From the NCBI RefSeq assembly GCF_011764425.1, contig NZ_BLPF01000003.1:558001-622000 (forward strand): DNA of 64,000 bases. Direction: 5' to 3'. The stretch comes from Phytohabitans houttuyneae (GTDB lineage: Bacteria; Actinomycetota; Actinomycetes; Mycobacteriales; Micromonosporaceae). Positions 44,264 to 53,294 of this stretch are shown here, in pieces. How positions within the stretch are numbered: the stretch's first letter is position 1; every line of letters starts with the position of its first letter. The notes under the pieces were generated by a model. It was not told the origin of the DNA, made no database searches, and saw only the letters and a program-made list of their open reading frames with translations. The position numbers were made by a program, and so were the translations under genes.

Positions 44264-45742
44264 ATGTCGGTTGGGGTTGGGCACACCGCGAGGTGGCGTC
44301 GTCGGTGGCGGTCAGGATTGGCGGTTGCGGTGGTCGCGGCGGTCGCGGGCGGGCTACTTACGGTGGTCACAACGTCCGCGTCGGCCGCCACCGTGGATAC
44401 CACCGCCTGGTATGTACTGCTGAACCGCAACAGCGGCAAGGCCCTCGACGTCAACGGCGTGTCCAGCGCCGACGGCGCCAACCTCATCCAGTGGACCCGC
44501 ACCAACGCCACCAACCAGCAGTTCCAGTTCGTGGACTCCGGCGGTGGCTACTACCGACTGAAGGCCCGCCACTCCGGCAAGGTCGTGGACGTCAACGGTG
44601 CGTCCACCGCAGACGGCACGCAGCTTGTGCAGTGGTCCGACCATAACGGGACCAACCAGCAGTTCCGGCTGGCCGACTCCGACAGCGGCTATGTCCGGCT
44701 GGTCAACCGGAACAGCGGCAAGGTCGTCGAGGTGCAGGGGCTGTCGACCGCCGACGGCGGCAGCGTCGTGCAGTGGAGCGACTGGAACGGCAGCAACCAG
44801 CAGTGGCAGCTCGTCAAGGTCGATGGGGGCAGCGGATGCACGCTTCCGTCGAGCTACCGCTGGTCATCGACCGGCCCGCTGGCAAACCCGAAGTCGGGTT
44901 TGAATGCGCTCAAGGACTTCACCAACGTCGTCTACAACGGCCAGCACATCGTCTATGCCTCGACGACCGACTTCAACAAGAACTATGGATCGATAAACTT
45001 CAGCCCTTTCGCCAACTGGTCCGACATGGCCTCGGCCAGCCAGAACACGATGTCCATCGGCACCGTCGCGCCGACGCTCATCTACTTCGCCCCGACGAAC
45101 ATTTGGGTGCTCGCCTACCAATGGGGTCCGACTACCTTCTCCTACCGCACCTCGAGCGACCCCACCAACGCCAACGGCTGGTCGTCGCCGCAGACGCTGT
45201 TTACCGGGGACATTCCCGGCGACGCGGCTCCGCTCGACCAGACACTCATCGCCGACGACACGAACATGTACATGTTCTTCGCCGGCGACAACGGCAAGAT
45301 CTACCGATCCAGCATGCCCATCGGCAACTTCCCGGGCAGCTTCGGCTCGTCATACACGGAAATCATGAGCGACACGGTCGCCAACCTTTTCGAGGGGGTC
45401 GAGGTCTACAGGATCCAGGGTCAGAACCAGTACCTCATGCTGGTCGAGGCGATGGGCGCGCAGGGCCGCTACTTCCGCTCGTTCACGGCCACCAGCCTCG
45501 GCGGGTCGTGGACGCCGCAGGCCGCCACCGAGAGCAACCCCTTCGCCGGCAAGGCCAACAGCGGCGCCACGTGGACCAACGACATCAGCCACGGTGACCT
45601 GGTTCGCACCAACCCCGATCAGACCAAGACTGTCGACCCTTGCAATCTGCAGTTGCTGTACCAGGGGCTCGACCCCGGCTCCACCGGCGTGGACTACAAC
45701 CTCCTGCCTTGGCGGCCGGCGGTAATGACACTGCAGCGCTAG
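44264..45742 (+). CDS. Secreted alpha-L-arabinofuranosidase: CBM13 plus GH62
   Basis: Removes arabinose branches from arabinoxylan. A signal peptide ([24 protein letters not shown], cleavage near SASAAT) precedes a ricin-type CBM13 with three QW-type repeats ([60 protein letters not shown]). Then comes a GH62 five-bladed propeller: [62 protein letters not shown]. The ATG at 44264 has AAGGAAAG six bases upstream. An in-frame ATG at 44102 in the inverted repeat would add 54 residues in front of the signal peptide and is less likely. Confidence 0.93.
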   Translation: MSVGVGHTARWRRRWRSGLAVAVVAAVAGGLLTVVTTSASAATVDTTAWYVLLNRNSGKALDVNGVSSADGANLIQWTRTNATNQQFQFVDSGGGYYRLKARHSGKVVDVNGASTADGTQLVQWSDHNGTNQQFRLADSDSGYVRLVNRNSGKVVEVQGLSTADGGSVVQWSDWNGSNQQWQLVKVDGGSGCTLPSSYRWSSTGPLANPKSGLNALKDFTNVVYNGQHIVYASTTDFNKNYGSINFSPFANWSDMASASQNTMSIGTVAPTLIYFAPTNIWVLAYQWGPTTFSYRTSSDPTNANGWSSPQTLFTGDIPGDAAPLDQTLIADDTNMYMFFAGDNGKIYRSSMPIGNFPGSFGSSYTEIMSDTVANLFEGVEVYRIQGQNQYLMLVEAMGAQGRYFRSFTATSLGGSWTPQAATESNPFAGKANSGATWTNDISHGDLVRTNPDQTKTVDPCNLQLLYQGLDPGSTGVDYNLLPWRPAVMTLQR

Positions 45743-45763
45743 ATAGCCCGGTGGATCCGGAGC

Positions 45764-45794
45764 GGGCGGGCTCGGCGCAAGGCCGAGCCCGCCC
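45764..45794. terminator. Bidirectional hairpin between GH62 and the LRR gene
   Basis: GGGCGGGCTCGGC and GCCGAGCCCGCCC form a 13-pair stem around GCAAG, just past the GH62 stop. It lies between convergent genes, so it can serve both. Confidence 0.8.
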
Positions 45795-45880
45795 CGCCTG
45801 GTCGCCTCCCGGACCGGCTCAGAAGACGCAGATCGTCTGCAGGTCGTCGACCAGCAGCTCCCGCCAGCCACCGGGACCTT

Positions 45881-47344
45881 TTACCGAGACTCGTAGCTTC
45901 GTGCTCGGATCGGTAGCGATGGGTTGCCGGCCGGGACGAAGCCGGCCCAGGCGGCGGCGGTGCCGGTGTGGTAGATCGTCGCCTGGTCGGTGCCGGCGAA
46001 GACGTCTGAGTCCTGCCGGGGTGGCTGGTCGCCGAGGTTTATCCGGGTGAGGGCCGGATTGCCGGCGAGGGCGCGCGGTCCGAGGTGGACGATCTTCGGT
46101 AGGTGGACGGCATTGAGCTTCGGGTTGCTGGTGATGGAGTCGTGCCGGGCGGTGCTCAACCGCGGCGCGTACAGCCATCGGAGGTTGTCGAAGCGGATGA
46201 TGGCGTTCTTGTCCAGCTCAGTCAGCGCGGGCAGCCGCAGGCCGGTCAGGGCGTGGTTGAGGTCGAAGCAGTTGATGCCCATGTACCGCAGGTTCGGAAG
46301 GTTGACCGACACGAGGGCGTGGCTGTCGTTGAGTGCGTTCCGGCCGATCCGTTCGAGCTGCAGGGCGGTGAGATACCGCAGGCGCGACGCGTCGTCGAAG
46401 GCGAAGTCGGCGATCGTCGTGGCCCGGGGCAGGTTGACCTTTGTCAGGTACTGGTTGCGGCGGAACGCGTCGCGCGCGATCGTCCGCACGCTGGGCAGGT
46501 ACAGCACGCTCAACCGTGCGCGTGGCCCGTGACCGAACGCCATGACACCGATCGACCGGGCCGCGCGCAGGCTCACGTCCGTGAAGGTGTGGTTACTGAA
46601 CGCCCCATCCGGCACGTCGATCAGGTCATCCAGGACCAGGTGTTTGACCCACGTGTCCCACCAGCCGTTGAACCACAGATACGGGAAGGTGCCGCCGCGA
46701 GCGGTCTGACCGGCGCACGCCAGGCCGGAGGACGGCGTGCACTCGTTCCCACCCGCCACTGTCCTGAGGTTGTAGACGTAGAGACGGGACAGGTTCGTCA
46801 GCCCCAGGTCGCGGTGCACGCCCTGCAGCGCCCTCAGATCGGCGTCGCCAAGCGCGGTCCCGCCGGTCAGGTAGAGCGCGATTCCGGTCGCTGCGGCGAG
46901 GTCGGCCTTCCGCTCGGCCAGCCGCGCCTTGAGGGCCCCGGTGGTGACGTCGTACGGGAAGGCGAACGTGCCCGGCGCCAGGCGGTGGTCGCCCACTGTG
47001 GAGAAGCGATAGGTGTACGTCTCGGTCCGCCGCAGGTCCGCGTCGCGCGCGAAGACCGGGTCCGGACCCGGGTCGACGGTAATGTCCGCGATCACCGCGC
47101 CCGCGGCGTACGGGTTCCCGGCCGGCGTACCAGTCGTGCGGCTGCTCGAAGGCGACGCGGACGCCGAGGGCGGCGGCACCGCGGCCGGCGACGAGGTCAC
47201 CGAGGTTCCGGCCACACCCGGCGGCACCCACGACCGCCCGGTGGTCACAGGATCGGGCGTTCCGTGCAGCGCCGCCGCGGCCGTCCCCGCCGCGCCCACC
47301 GCGACCAGCACGAGCCCGCCAGCCGCGACCTTGATCCACTTCAT
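45881..47344 (-). CDS. Secreted BspA-type leucine-rich-repeat protein
   Basis: A protein of about 487 residues. A signal peptide (MKWIKVAAGGLVLVAVGAAGTAAAA) and a Pro/Ser-rich spacer precede a globular part and then LRR_5-type repeats of about 22-24 residues. Examples are VNLPRATTIADFAFDDASRLRYL, VNLPNLRYMGINCFDLNHALTGL and LPALTELDKNAIIRFDNLRWL. Such repeats form binding surfaces for proteins or glycans on the cell exterior. No enzymatic motif was seen. The start at 47344 has GGGAG nine bases upstream; earlier in-frame starts lack a site. It sits between hemicellulase and expansin genes, which fits a surface role. Confidence 0.8.
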   Translation of the reverse strand: MKWIKVAAGGLVLVAVGAAGTAAAALHGTPDPVTTGRSWVPPGVAGTSVTSSPAAVPPPSASASPSSSRTTGTPAGNPYAAGAVIADITVDPGPDPVFARDADLRRTETYTYRFSTVGDHRLAPGTFAFPYDVTTGALKARLAERKADLAAATGIALYLTGGTALGDADLRALQGVHRDLGLTNLSRLYVYNLRTVAGGNECTPSSGLACAGQTARGGTFPYLWFNGWWDTWVKHLVLDDLIDVPDGAFSNHTFTDVSLRAARSIGVMAFGHGPRARLSVLYLPSVRTIARDAFRRNQYLTKVNLPRATTIADFAFDDASRLRYLTALQLERIGRNALNDSHALVSVNLPNLRYMGINCFDLNHALTGLRLPALTELDKNAIIRFDNLRWLYAPRLSTARHDSITSNPKLNAVHLPKIVHLGPRALAGNPALTRINLGDQPPRQDSDVFAGTDQATIYHTGTAAAWAGFVPAGNPSLPIRARSYESR

Positions 47345-47650
47345 GCCAGTACTCCCGCCGCCTTTGCCATGACTTGGAGACCCGGCCGGGACCAACCGAA
47401 TAGCCGAGAACGCAGATGTGGTACGTCGATCCACGAGCGAAGATCATTCAAGCACCCGGACTCGACGGTCGCTTGGACTTCCCGCGATACCGGGTACTCG
47501 GGCCGGCGCTGGAGCCCGCCGTCGACCCCGCGCTGGCGCTTCGCCGCCTACGAGCCACACCCCAGAGGACTCGGTGACATGGCAGCACGCGGTCCCGCTG
47601 GCTCGAAGCCGGGCACGCGGCAAGGGTTGGTGGAGGACGTGCGCCAAGCC

Positions 47651-48553
47651 TCAGTGCTTGGCGAACTGGACCCGGGTCGGCTGCGCCTCGTCCGGCCTCA
47701 GCGCGATCCCGTTGATGGTCAGCCGTTCTCCGTAGACGTCGGTGATTCTGATGGCGCCGCCGCACCCGCTGCCGTTGGAGGAGAGGAAGTGGTTGTAGTC
47801 GGTGCGGGGCAGCCGGTGCCAGCCGGTGTTGGTGCGGACCTCCAGCCGCGCCACTGGATTGCGGTGGCCAATCGCCTGGATGCCGCACCACCATTCGCTG
47901 GACCCGGTCTTGTATCGGATCGAGATCGTGTTGGAGATGCTGGGGCTGAGTAGTTTCCACGTGATCGGTACCTCGCCGCGCTTGGGGTCGGCCAGCTTGG
48001 CGAACGCTTGAGGGCTGAGGTCGATCTGCCCGGGCGCGCAGGGCAGTGGGCACAGGTTGGTGATCCGGACCGTGACCGAGGCGCCGTTGGTCGCGCGGAC
48101 CAGCACGTACGCCCCGCAAGCCTTGGACGCCTCGTAGTCGGTCTGGTTCATCGCCCCGATCATGAGGTCATCGGCTGGGCCGAACAGGCAGGCGCCATCG
48201 CCGTCCCCGGCGTCGTAGAAGGTAGCTTTTCCGCGATACATGACGTTAGGTCGGATCCGTCCCGCCAACGGTGCCGCAGCGGACGCCGTCCGCGGGCCGC
48301 TCTTCCTCGGCGATAGCGACGTTCTGATGCTCGGAGAGGCCGACGGCCGCGCCGTTGCGCGGCTCGCACCAGAGGCCGCGGTGGCGGTCCCCGCCCCGCT
48401 TGGGACGGTCGCCTGGGTGCTGGCGGCGGGTGTGGCCGCGATAGGCCCGGCGGGGGAGGGTTCGCCGCACCCAGCGCCGGCCGCCAGTATGGTCGCGGAT
48501 ACGGCGCTCGCGAACGCGAGGCGCAACCTGCGGCGCGGGTGCACAGGGGTCAT
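47651..48553 (-). CDS. Lipoprotein bacterial expansin (EXLX type)
   Basis: Loosens plant-type cell walls without hydrolysis. A lipoprotein signal ends in LAAGAGC, followed by a long Ala/Ser/Thr/Pro spacer that would span the cell wall. The six-stranded double-psi barrel domain starts GKATFYDAGDGDGACLFG and keeps the essential acidic residue in QIDLSPQAF. The second domain is CBM63-like, with the exposed aromatic platform SSEWWCGIQ and DYNHF that binds cellulose in Bacillus EXLX1. Where Bacillus has TDLYPEG this protein has TNLCPLPC, as in plant expansins. The ATG at 48553 has AAGGAG nine bases upstream. About 300 bases before the next LRR gene hold nothing recognisable. Confidence 0.88.
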   Translation of the reverse strand: MTPVHPRRRLRLAFASAVSATILAAGAGCGEPSPAGPIAATPAASTQATVPSGAGTATAASGASRATARPSASPSIRTSLSPRKSGPRTASAAAPLAGRIRPNVMYRGKATFYDAGDGDGACLFGPADDLMIGAMNQTDYEASKACGAYVLVRATNGASVTVRITNLCPLPCAPGQIDLSPQAFAKLADPKRGEVPITWKLLSPSISNTISIRYKTGSSEWWCGIQAIGHRNPVARLEVRTNTGWHRLPRTDYNHFLSSNGSGCGGAIRITDVYGERLTINGIALRPDEAQPTRVQFAKH

Positions 48554-48980
48554 GTCGGTGCTCTCCTTCAACCATTCCAATCGACCCGAACGATCTTCAG
48601 TGGTCCGGCAGACCGGAAAGGTTGCTCGACCGCCCCGAGAAAATTCAGAAGCCGCCCTCCACCTCTACCCGGGTACCGCCGCGAAAGCCACATCGGCTCC
48701 CCACCCGGGTGGGTGGTGAAGGGTGCGCAGCCCGGCAGCTCCAGGCAGTCGTTGTCGAAGCGGTGTCGCCACAGGCCCGCGAAACGAGCGCCGTGGCTCT
48801 CAGCGACAGAGGCGTCGCACGCTCATAGCCGAGATGAGCATGGTTGCCAGGGCTGTAAGGGTGAAATGATCGGGTGGTGGTTGGACCTGGCGAGGCCCTG
48901 AGCCATGAGGTGGCGGATCTGTTGCGACGGTCCACATCGAGCATCGATACGGAACGGCGCGGCGATCACGGGGCTTGGAA
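48554..48980. other. About 430 bases without a clear gene
   Basis: The upstream region of the expansin gene. No operator or hairpin was recognised, and short frames here look random. Confidence 0.4.
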
Positions 48981-48989
48981 CAATGGCCC

Positions 48990-49397
48990 GCCGAAGGCGG
49001 CCTGGTTCGGTCGAGTACGACGCGATCGCCTCGGCGCTTGTGCGGGCGGCGGATGACATTGACCCGAGGGTTCGGCTCAGGGCTGTTCGCGGTCTGTGTG
49101 CCTTGCCGACGTCGCTGTCCGCAGGCGTGGTGACCGCTGCTCTCGGCGACGAGGACCACGCGTGCGGGAGGCGGCAGTCTTGCAGGTTCTGGCGCTCGGC
49201 CTGGCGGATATGAACCCATCGGTACAGGGTGCGGCGATGTCTACCCTTCGAGCGATCGCGGCCCGGTCATCACAGTTGGCCGAGGCGTGACCGAGCTCGC
49301 GCAGCGTGGTTTGACCGACGCGAACCCTCAGCGGCGTGAGATCTCCATTGAGCTACTTCGCCACCTTGGCGAGCCGGGTCACCGCGAACGGTGCCTA
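48990..49397 (+). pseudogene. HEAT-repeat protein, 5' part, interrupted by an IS630-type element
   Basis: Helical repeats are readable: AIASALVRAADDIDPRVRLRAVRGLCALP, then VREAAVLQVLALGLADMNPSVQGAAMSTLRAI, then VTELAQRGLTDANPQRREISIELLRHLGEPGHRERC. Two single-base losses near 49158 and 49284 split the frame; adding one C at each site rejoins it. At 49397 the gene is cut by the insertion sequence. The missing 3' end lies on the far side at 50672-50736. The start is not clear. HEAT-repeat proteins mediate protein-protein contacts; the partner is unknown. Confidence 0.7.
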
Positions 49398-50671
49398 GTG
49401 CGGTGACCACGAACGTTCACCGGGTCTGATGGTCAGCCGGCTTTGGTGCGTGGTCGGCCCCAGCGTTGTTGGCGTTCGCTGCGGATGCGGGCGCGTTCGC
49501 GGCGTTGGGCGGCTAGGACGTCGGGGTGGCGGGCGTTGGCGTTGCGCCAGCGTAGGTATGCGTGCATCTCGCGGGCTAGGACGGTGTGGTTGGGGTAGTT
49601 GGAGTTGGCCATGGTGAAGGCGCGTAGTGGCCCGAACTGGGCCTCGATCGGGTTGGCCCAGGAGGCGCTGGTTGGAGTGAGGACCAGTTCGACCTTGTTT
49701 CGCGCGCACCAGGCCCGGATCGCCGGGGTGGTGTTGGCGGACAGGTTGTCGCAGATGATGTAGATCGGCGCGCCGTCCGGGCGTGCGGCCCGGATCGATT
49801 TGTAGGCCGCGAGGGTGTGGTCGCCGCCTTTACGGCGGCGCATCACGCCCCAGAGCTGGTCGTCACCGAGGCTGTAGCAGCCGTGGAAGTAGCGGATCCC
49901 GTGCGTGCGGGTATAGGTGGCCGGTAACCGATCAGGTCTGCTCTTGGGTGACCACGAGCTGCCGTGGTGCGGCCGGATCGACAGCGGTCCGAACTGGTCG
50001 AAGGCGAAACACCGGTCCGGGAACTGCGAGGTGACCTGCTCGATGCGGTCGAGCTTGGCTTTCCTTGTTCGGATCTCGCGATTCTTTCCAGGTGCGGGTG
50101 CGTTGGAACGTGACGCCGTGCTCGCGTAGCAGCTGGCGGAGCCGTTCCCGGCCAACAGCCATCGGCCGGTGGGGATTGGTGGCCAGGTAGTCAGCCAGCT
50201 TGCGGATGCTCCAGCGGGTGAACGGGCGACCCACCGTGGTGGGCCGCCCGGTGGCCGTCGCGACGATGAATGCCTCGTCGTCTGTGCTGATCCGGCGGGG
50301 ACGGCCGCCCGCCCAGTTAGGGTCCAGCGCACGCAGTCCGATCTCGTTGAATGCGTGGATCACATCGCGGACGGTGTCCTCGTGCGCTGCCACAAGGCGG
50401 GCGATCGCTGGCACCGGCGTACCGGACGCCGACGCCATGATCATCATGGCGCGGCGGACCCGGATGGTTCCGTGCTTGCCCCGCCGCACGATCTGTTGCA
50501 GCCGACGGCCTTCCTCGTCAGTAAGCCGCCGCGCCCGTACCGGCTCAGCCATCCACCCACCTCACGCTCAACAACGGTGTGACCGCTGTTGAGCGTGCCC
50601 GCGACCTCACCAGAACCGACCGACCACGCCCGGCGTGTCAGCAACCCGGTAAACATTTGTGGCCAGCGCAC
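49398..50671 (-). mobile_element. IS630-family insertion sequence (about 1274 bp)
   Basis: The ends are 28-base imperfect inverted repeats. The left end begins GTGCGGTGACCAC at 49398; the right end, read inward, begins GTGCGCTGGCCAC at 50671; 23 of 28 positions agree. TA flanks both ends (49396-49397 and 50672-50673), the target duplication typical of IS630/Tc1-type elements. A 10-pair hairpin (ACGCTCAACA / TGTTGAGCGT, 50564-50596) lies just before the transposase start. Removing the element and one TA restores the HEAT-repeat reading frame. Confidence 0.93.
49433..50552 (-). CDS. IS630-family DDE transposase, two frames
   Basis: Cuts and pastes the surrounding element. The N-terminal half (MAEPVRARRLTDEEGRRLQQIV to TWKESRDPNKE) holds two helix-turn-helix regions. 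The C-terminal half carries the DDE triad: Asp in CFAFDQFGPLS, Asp in YIICDNLSANT and Glu in SWANPIEAQFGP. The halves are in different frames, joined near 50066-50072 where GGAAAGCC has one A too many for a direct read (KEAKLDRIEQ expected). This is an extra base, unlike the other frameshifts in the window. It could be a natural inactivating mutation, a programmed frameshift or an error. Confidence 0.88.
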
Positions 50672-50736
50672 TAGCGGCATTGAAAGACCCGCATCCGGTA
50701 GTTCGGCATAGAGCCGAGCGAAGCCTCACGCGCTGA
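50672..50736 (+). pseudogene. HEAT-repeat protein, 3' end beyond the insertion sequence
   Basis: With the element and one TA removed, the codons read C-LAALKDPHPVVRHRAERSLTR-stop, a normal final HEAT helix pair continuous with the 5' part. This shows the gene was intact before insertion. Confidence 0.8.
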
Positions 50737-50997
50737 TATCGGGGCTTGATCGGTACTCGCATCTGGTCGCGATCCGAGCGCTGATGGTTGCAAGACCAGT
50801 TACAGGGGTCTGCCGCATGTGCGCGGCGGTGGCGAGGCTCTGTTATCGGGTCGTTGCCTGCGCGGTGGGCGGTGCGTGGTTGGCGGCCGAGGCGTTCGTC
50901 GAGCAGCGTGTCGGTGCCGGCGAAGAAGCTGCGCTGTGCGGCTATATGGCGCCAGGCGAGGGCGGCGAGATCGACAAGCCGGCGGAGTTCGCCAACT

Positions 50998-51279
50998 GTG
51001 GGTGGAAACATCTACTCTTTCGACGTGGCGGCGTCCTCCTTCACAGCGCTACTGGCGCTCTCGCTGCTGATCATCCTGCTCAGCGTGCTGGCAGGTCTAG
51101 CGAGGCGGAAGAGGTGGAAAGGGTCTGTGCCACGTACTCCCGCCCAAGAGTTCACGCCGCCGCGCACCGCACCGGATAGACCGCAGCTGCCGATCTTGAG
51201 TTCACCCGCCTGGAACGTGGTCGGCGTCGTGGCAGGCGTCGTCGGTGCTGTCGTGTCGGTCATCGGACTTTTTCGGTAG
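50998..51279 (+). CDS. Small two-helix membrane protein
   Basis: A protein of about 93 residues starting VGGNIYSFDVAASSF. It has two hydrophobic helices (FTALLALSLLIILLSVLAGLA and WNVVGVVAGVVGAVVSVIGLF) separated by a basic, Pro-rich loop. The frame is open further upstream, but that part is Arg/Ser-rich and looks non-coding. The GTG at 50998 is a tentative start. No family recognised. Confidence 0.45.
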   Translation: MGGNIYSFDVAASSFTALLALSLLIILLSVLAGLARRKRWKGSVPRTPAQEFTPPRTAPDRPQLPILSSPAWNVVGVVAGVVGAVVSVIGLFR

Positions 51280-51622
51280 ACCACGCGTCCAGCGTTGTGC
51301 ACGTCTGCCCGCACCCCGACAGCCTGGTTACGAGGGCGGCGGCCCTGACTGGAGGGTGACGCTTCACTCTTCTAGCCGAGATGAGTGCGTCCCAACTGCG
51401 TAATGATCGGATACCGCCACGGAGTGCCCTGAGGCGGCGCCCTGCCTCTGCGACGACAAGCGGGCTCGGGCCGGTCGGCACGACGACGTCGAAGAACCCG
51501 AGGGACGGCATGAAAGGGGCGCGGCCGAGGTCCTCGGCGAAGTTTCGAGATTGAGGACGATGAGCGGTCCCCAAGGTAAGGGTCGTGCTGCTCGTGCACA
51601 CGAACACCGCGCGAAGGGCCGC
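51280..51622. other. About 340 bases, no firm gene
   Basis: Minus-strand text such as APFMPSLGFFDVVVPTGPSPLVVAEAG looks partly coding but has no start, and I cannot assign it. It may be another remnant. Confidence 0.35.
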
Positions 51623-52282
51623 TCAAGTCACCAGGCCGCGGCGGTACGCGTACACCACGGCCTGCACCCGGTCGCGTAGGTCGAGCTTGGTGAGGATGCG
51701 GGACACGTATGTCTTTACCGTTTCCTGGCTGATCACGAGGGCCGCGGCGATTTCGCTGTTGGAGAGGCCCTCCGCGATGAGCCGGAGCACCTCCAGCTCG
51801 CGCGGGGTCAGCGCGCCGCTGTCCGGGTCGCCTTCGGCGGGGCGGATGCGCGCCGCGTACCTGCCCACCAGCTGCCGGGTTACCTCCGGGGCCAGCAGCG
51901 CGGCGCCCGTCGCGACCGTGCGGATGCCGTTGAGCAGCTGCGCCGGTGGGGCGTCCTTGAGCAGGAAGCCGCTGGCGCCGGCGCGCAGCGCCTCGTATAC
52001 GTACTCGTCGAGGTTGAACGTGGTCACCACGAGGACCTTTACCGGCTCGGGGACGCCGGCGCCGGCCAGCAGGCGGGTCGCCTCGATGCCGTCGAGCACC
52101 GGCATCCGAACGTCCATCACCACCACGTCCGGCCGGAGCCGGGCGGCCAAGCCCACCGCCGCGCGTCCGTCGCCGCACTCGCCGACGATCTGCATGTCCG
52201 GCTGGGCGTCGATGATCGTCGCGAAGCCGGCGCGGATCAGCTCCTGGTCGTCGCAGACCAGCACCCGGATCGGCGCGGTCAC
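51623..52282 (-). CDS. NarL/LuxR-type response regulator
   Basis: A 219-residue two-component regulator. The receiver has the acidic pair in VLVCDDQELIRAGF, the phospho-acceptor Asp in DVVVMDVRMPVLDG, Thr in VTTFNLDEYVYEAL and Lys in FLLKDAPP. The output domain is a LuxR helix-turn-helix (LTPRELEVLRLIAEGLSNSEIAAALVISQETVKTYVSRIL). The GTG start overlaps the kinase stop (GTGA), as usual for these pairs. Its cognate kinase is only a remnant, so the regulator is probably orphaned or controlled by another kinase. Confidence 0.93.
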   Translation of the reverse strand: MTAPIRVLVCDDQELIRAGFATIIDAQPDMQIVGECGDGRAAVGLAARLRPDVVVMDVRMPVLDGIEATRLLAGAGVPEPVKVLVVTTFNLDEYVYEALRAGASGFLLKDAPPAQLLNGIRTVATGAALLAPEVTRQLVGRYAARIRPAEGDPDSGALTPRELEVLRLIAEGLSNSEIAAALVISQETVKTYVSRILTKLDLRDRVQAVVYAYRRGLVT

Positions 52283-52628
52283 GACGGGTCTCCGGCCGGG
52301 ATCCGGGCCCGCACGAGAAAGCCGCCGCCGGTCTGCGCGCCGGCGCTGAAGTCGCCACCGAGGACTTTGACCCGCTCGCGAAGCCCGGTGAGGCCGCGCC
52401 CGCTGCCGCCGGGCGACGCGCTTCCGGATCCGGAGCCGTCGGTGCTGATCCTGCACCACCCGGTACGCGGCCACCTCGGCGCTACCGGTGGCCGCCGTCG
52501 GCGTACCCTCCCGGACGAACTCGACCGGCTGCCCGGCCTGCCGGGTCTGGTCGACGAGGGCGTCGAGGTCGCCGACGGAGGGCGTACGCGGGTCGCCTGT
52601 GCTGTGGTCCGGGCGGTCCGGTCGTCCA
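52279..52628 (-). pseudogene. Histidine kinase remnant with an internal deletion
   Basis: Two pieces of a NarX/DesK-type ATPase domain remain: LVDQTRQAGQPVEFVREGT to EVAAYRVVQ, and then DGSGSGSASPGGSGRGLTGLRERVKVLGGDFSAGAQTGGGFLVRARIP. The N-box (normally EALTNxxRHA after YRVVQ), about 35-40 codons, is deleted and the two pieces are in different frames. The dimerisation and sensor regions are gone; an integrase fragment lies directly upstream. The remnant cannot phosphorylate. Its stop still overlaps the response regulator start. Confidence 0.85.
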
Positions 52629-52884
52629 GGGCGATGGTGCGGCGGCTGGCCGCGGATTTCGGCGGTCCTTCGACGATCTGGTAGCCGACCGTGGTGCGTT
52701 GGTTCACGACCGTGAGCTGTCGCCGCTCAAGGTCGAGGTCCTGCCACCGCAGCCCGGCCGCCTCACCGCGTCGCAGGCCGCGCAGGGCGACTAGCCACCA
52801 GAATCCGTACAGCGAGTCGTCCTGGACGTACTCGAGGAGGGCGTGGTGACGGCAGACCGCCCGCGGCTGAGATGCGCGGCCCAC
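52629..52884 (-). pseudogene. Tyrosine recombinase (phage-type integrase) fragment
   Basis: About 80 residues of the catalytic domain survive: LLEYVQDDSLYGFWWLVALRGLRRGEAAGLRWQDLDLE, which holds the box I arginine, and VEGPPKSAASRRTIALDD. The N-terminal DNA-binding domain and the box II part with the catalytic Tyr are absent. The fragment ends exactly where the kinase remnant begins, near 52629, marking a recombination or deletion junction. Confidence 0.82.
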
Positions 52885-53294
52885 TGTGGACGGTCACTCA
52901 TCCGCAACCCCTACATCGCTGCAACAACGGGCAGGCCCGGAACTTTGAAGTGATTGGGCACTCGCCTTCGCGGAAGAGCGCGCGCAAACCCGGATCGTCT
53001 TCACGCCGCCTTCGCCCATTAGATGCATCGTCCGCAGGGCAGGATGTGCATGCCCCGCGTCGAAAGGGCGACCAGCCTTCTAGGAGCCGAACGCCAAGCT
53101 TGCCGAGCGGATGAACGCGTTCTTGGAATGCTTCGCCGAGTCGAGGGTAGGTCGATCGAGGTGTGGCGGGCCACCGATTTCGAGGACATCGAGTCCTACC
53201 TGCCCAAGTGGCGCGGCGGTACATCGGGGCGGGGCCGCGCGTCCAGAGCGACGAGGACGTGCGGCCCTCGGAGAAACGCCGCGTGCTCCACTTC
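52885..53294. other. About 400 bases of probable debris
   Basis: Plus-strand text EVWRATDFEDIESYLPKW near 53155-53210 and KLAERMNAFLECFAES near 53094 look like broken coding sequence. No whole gene is present and no family was recognised. Confidence 0.35.
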
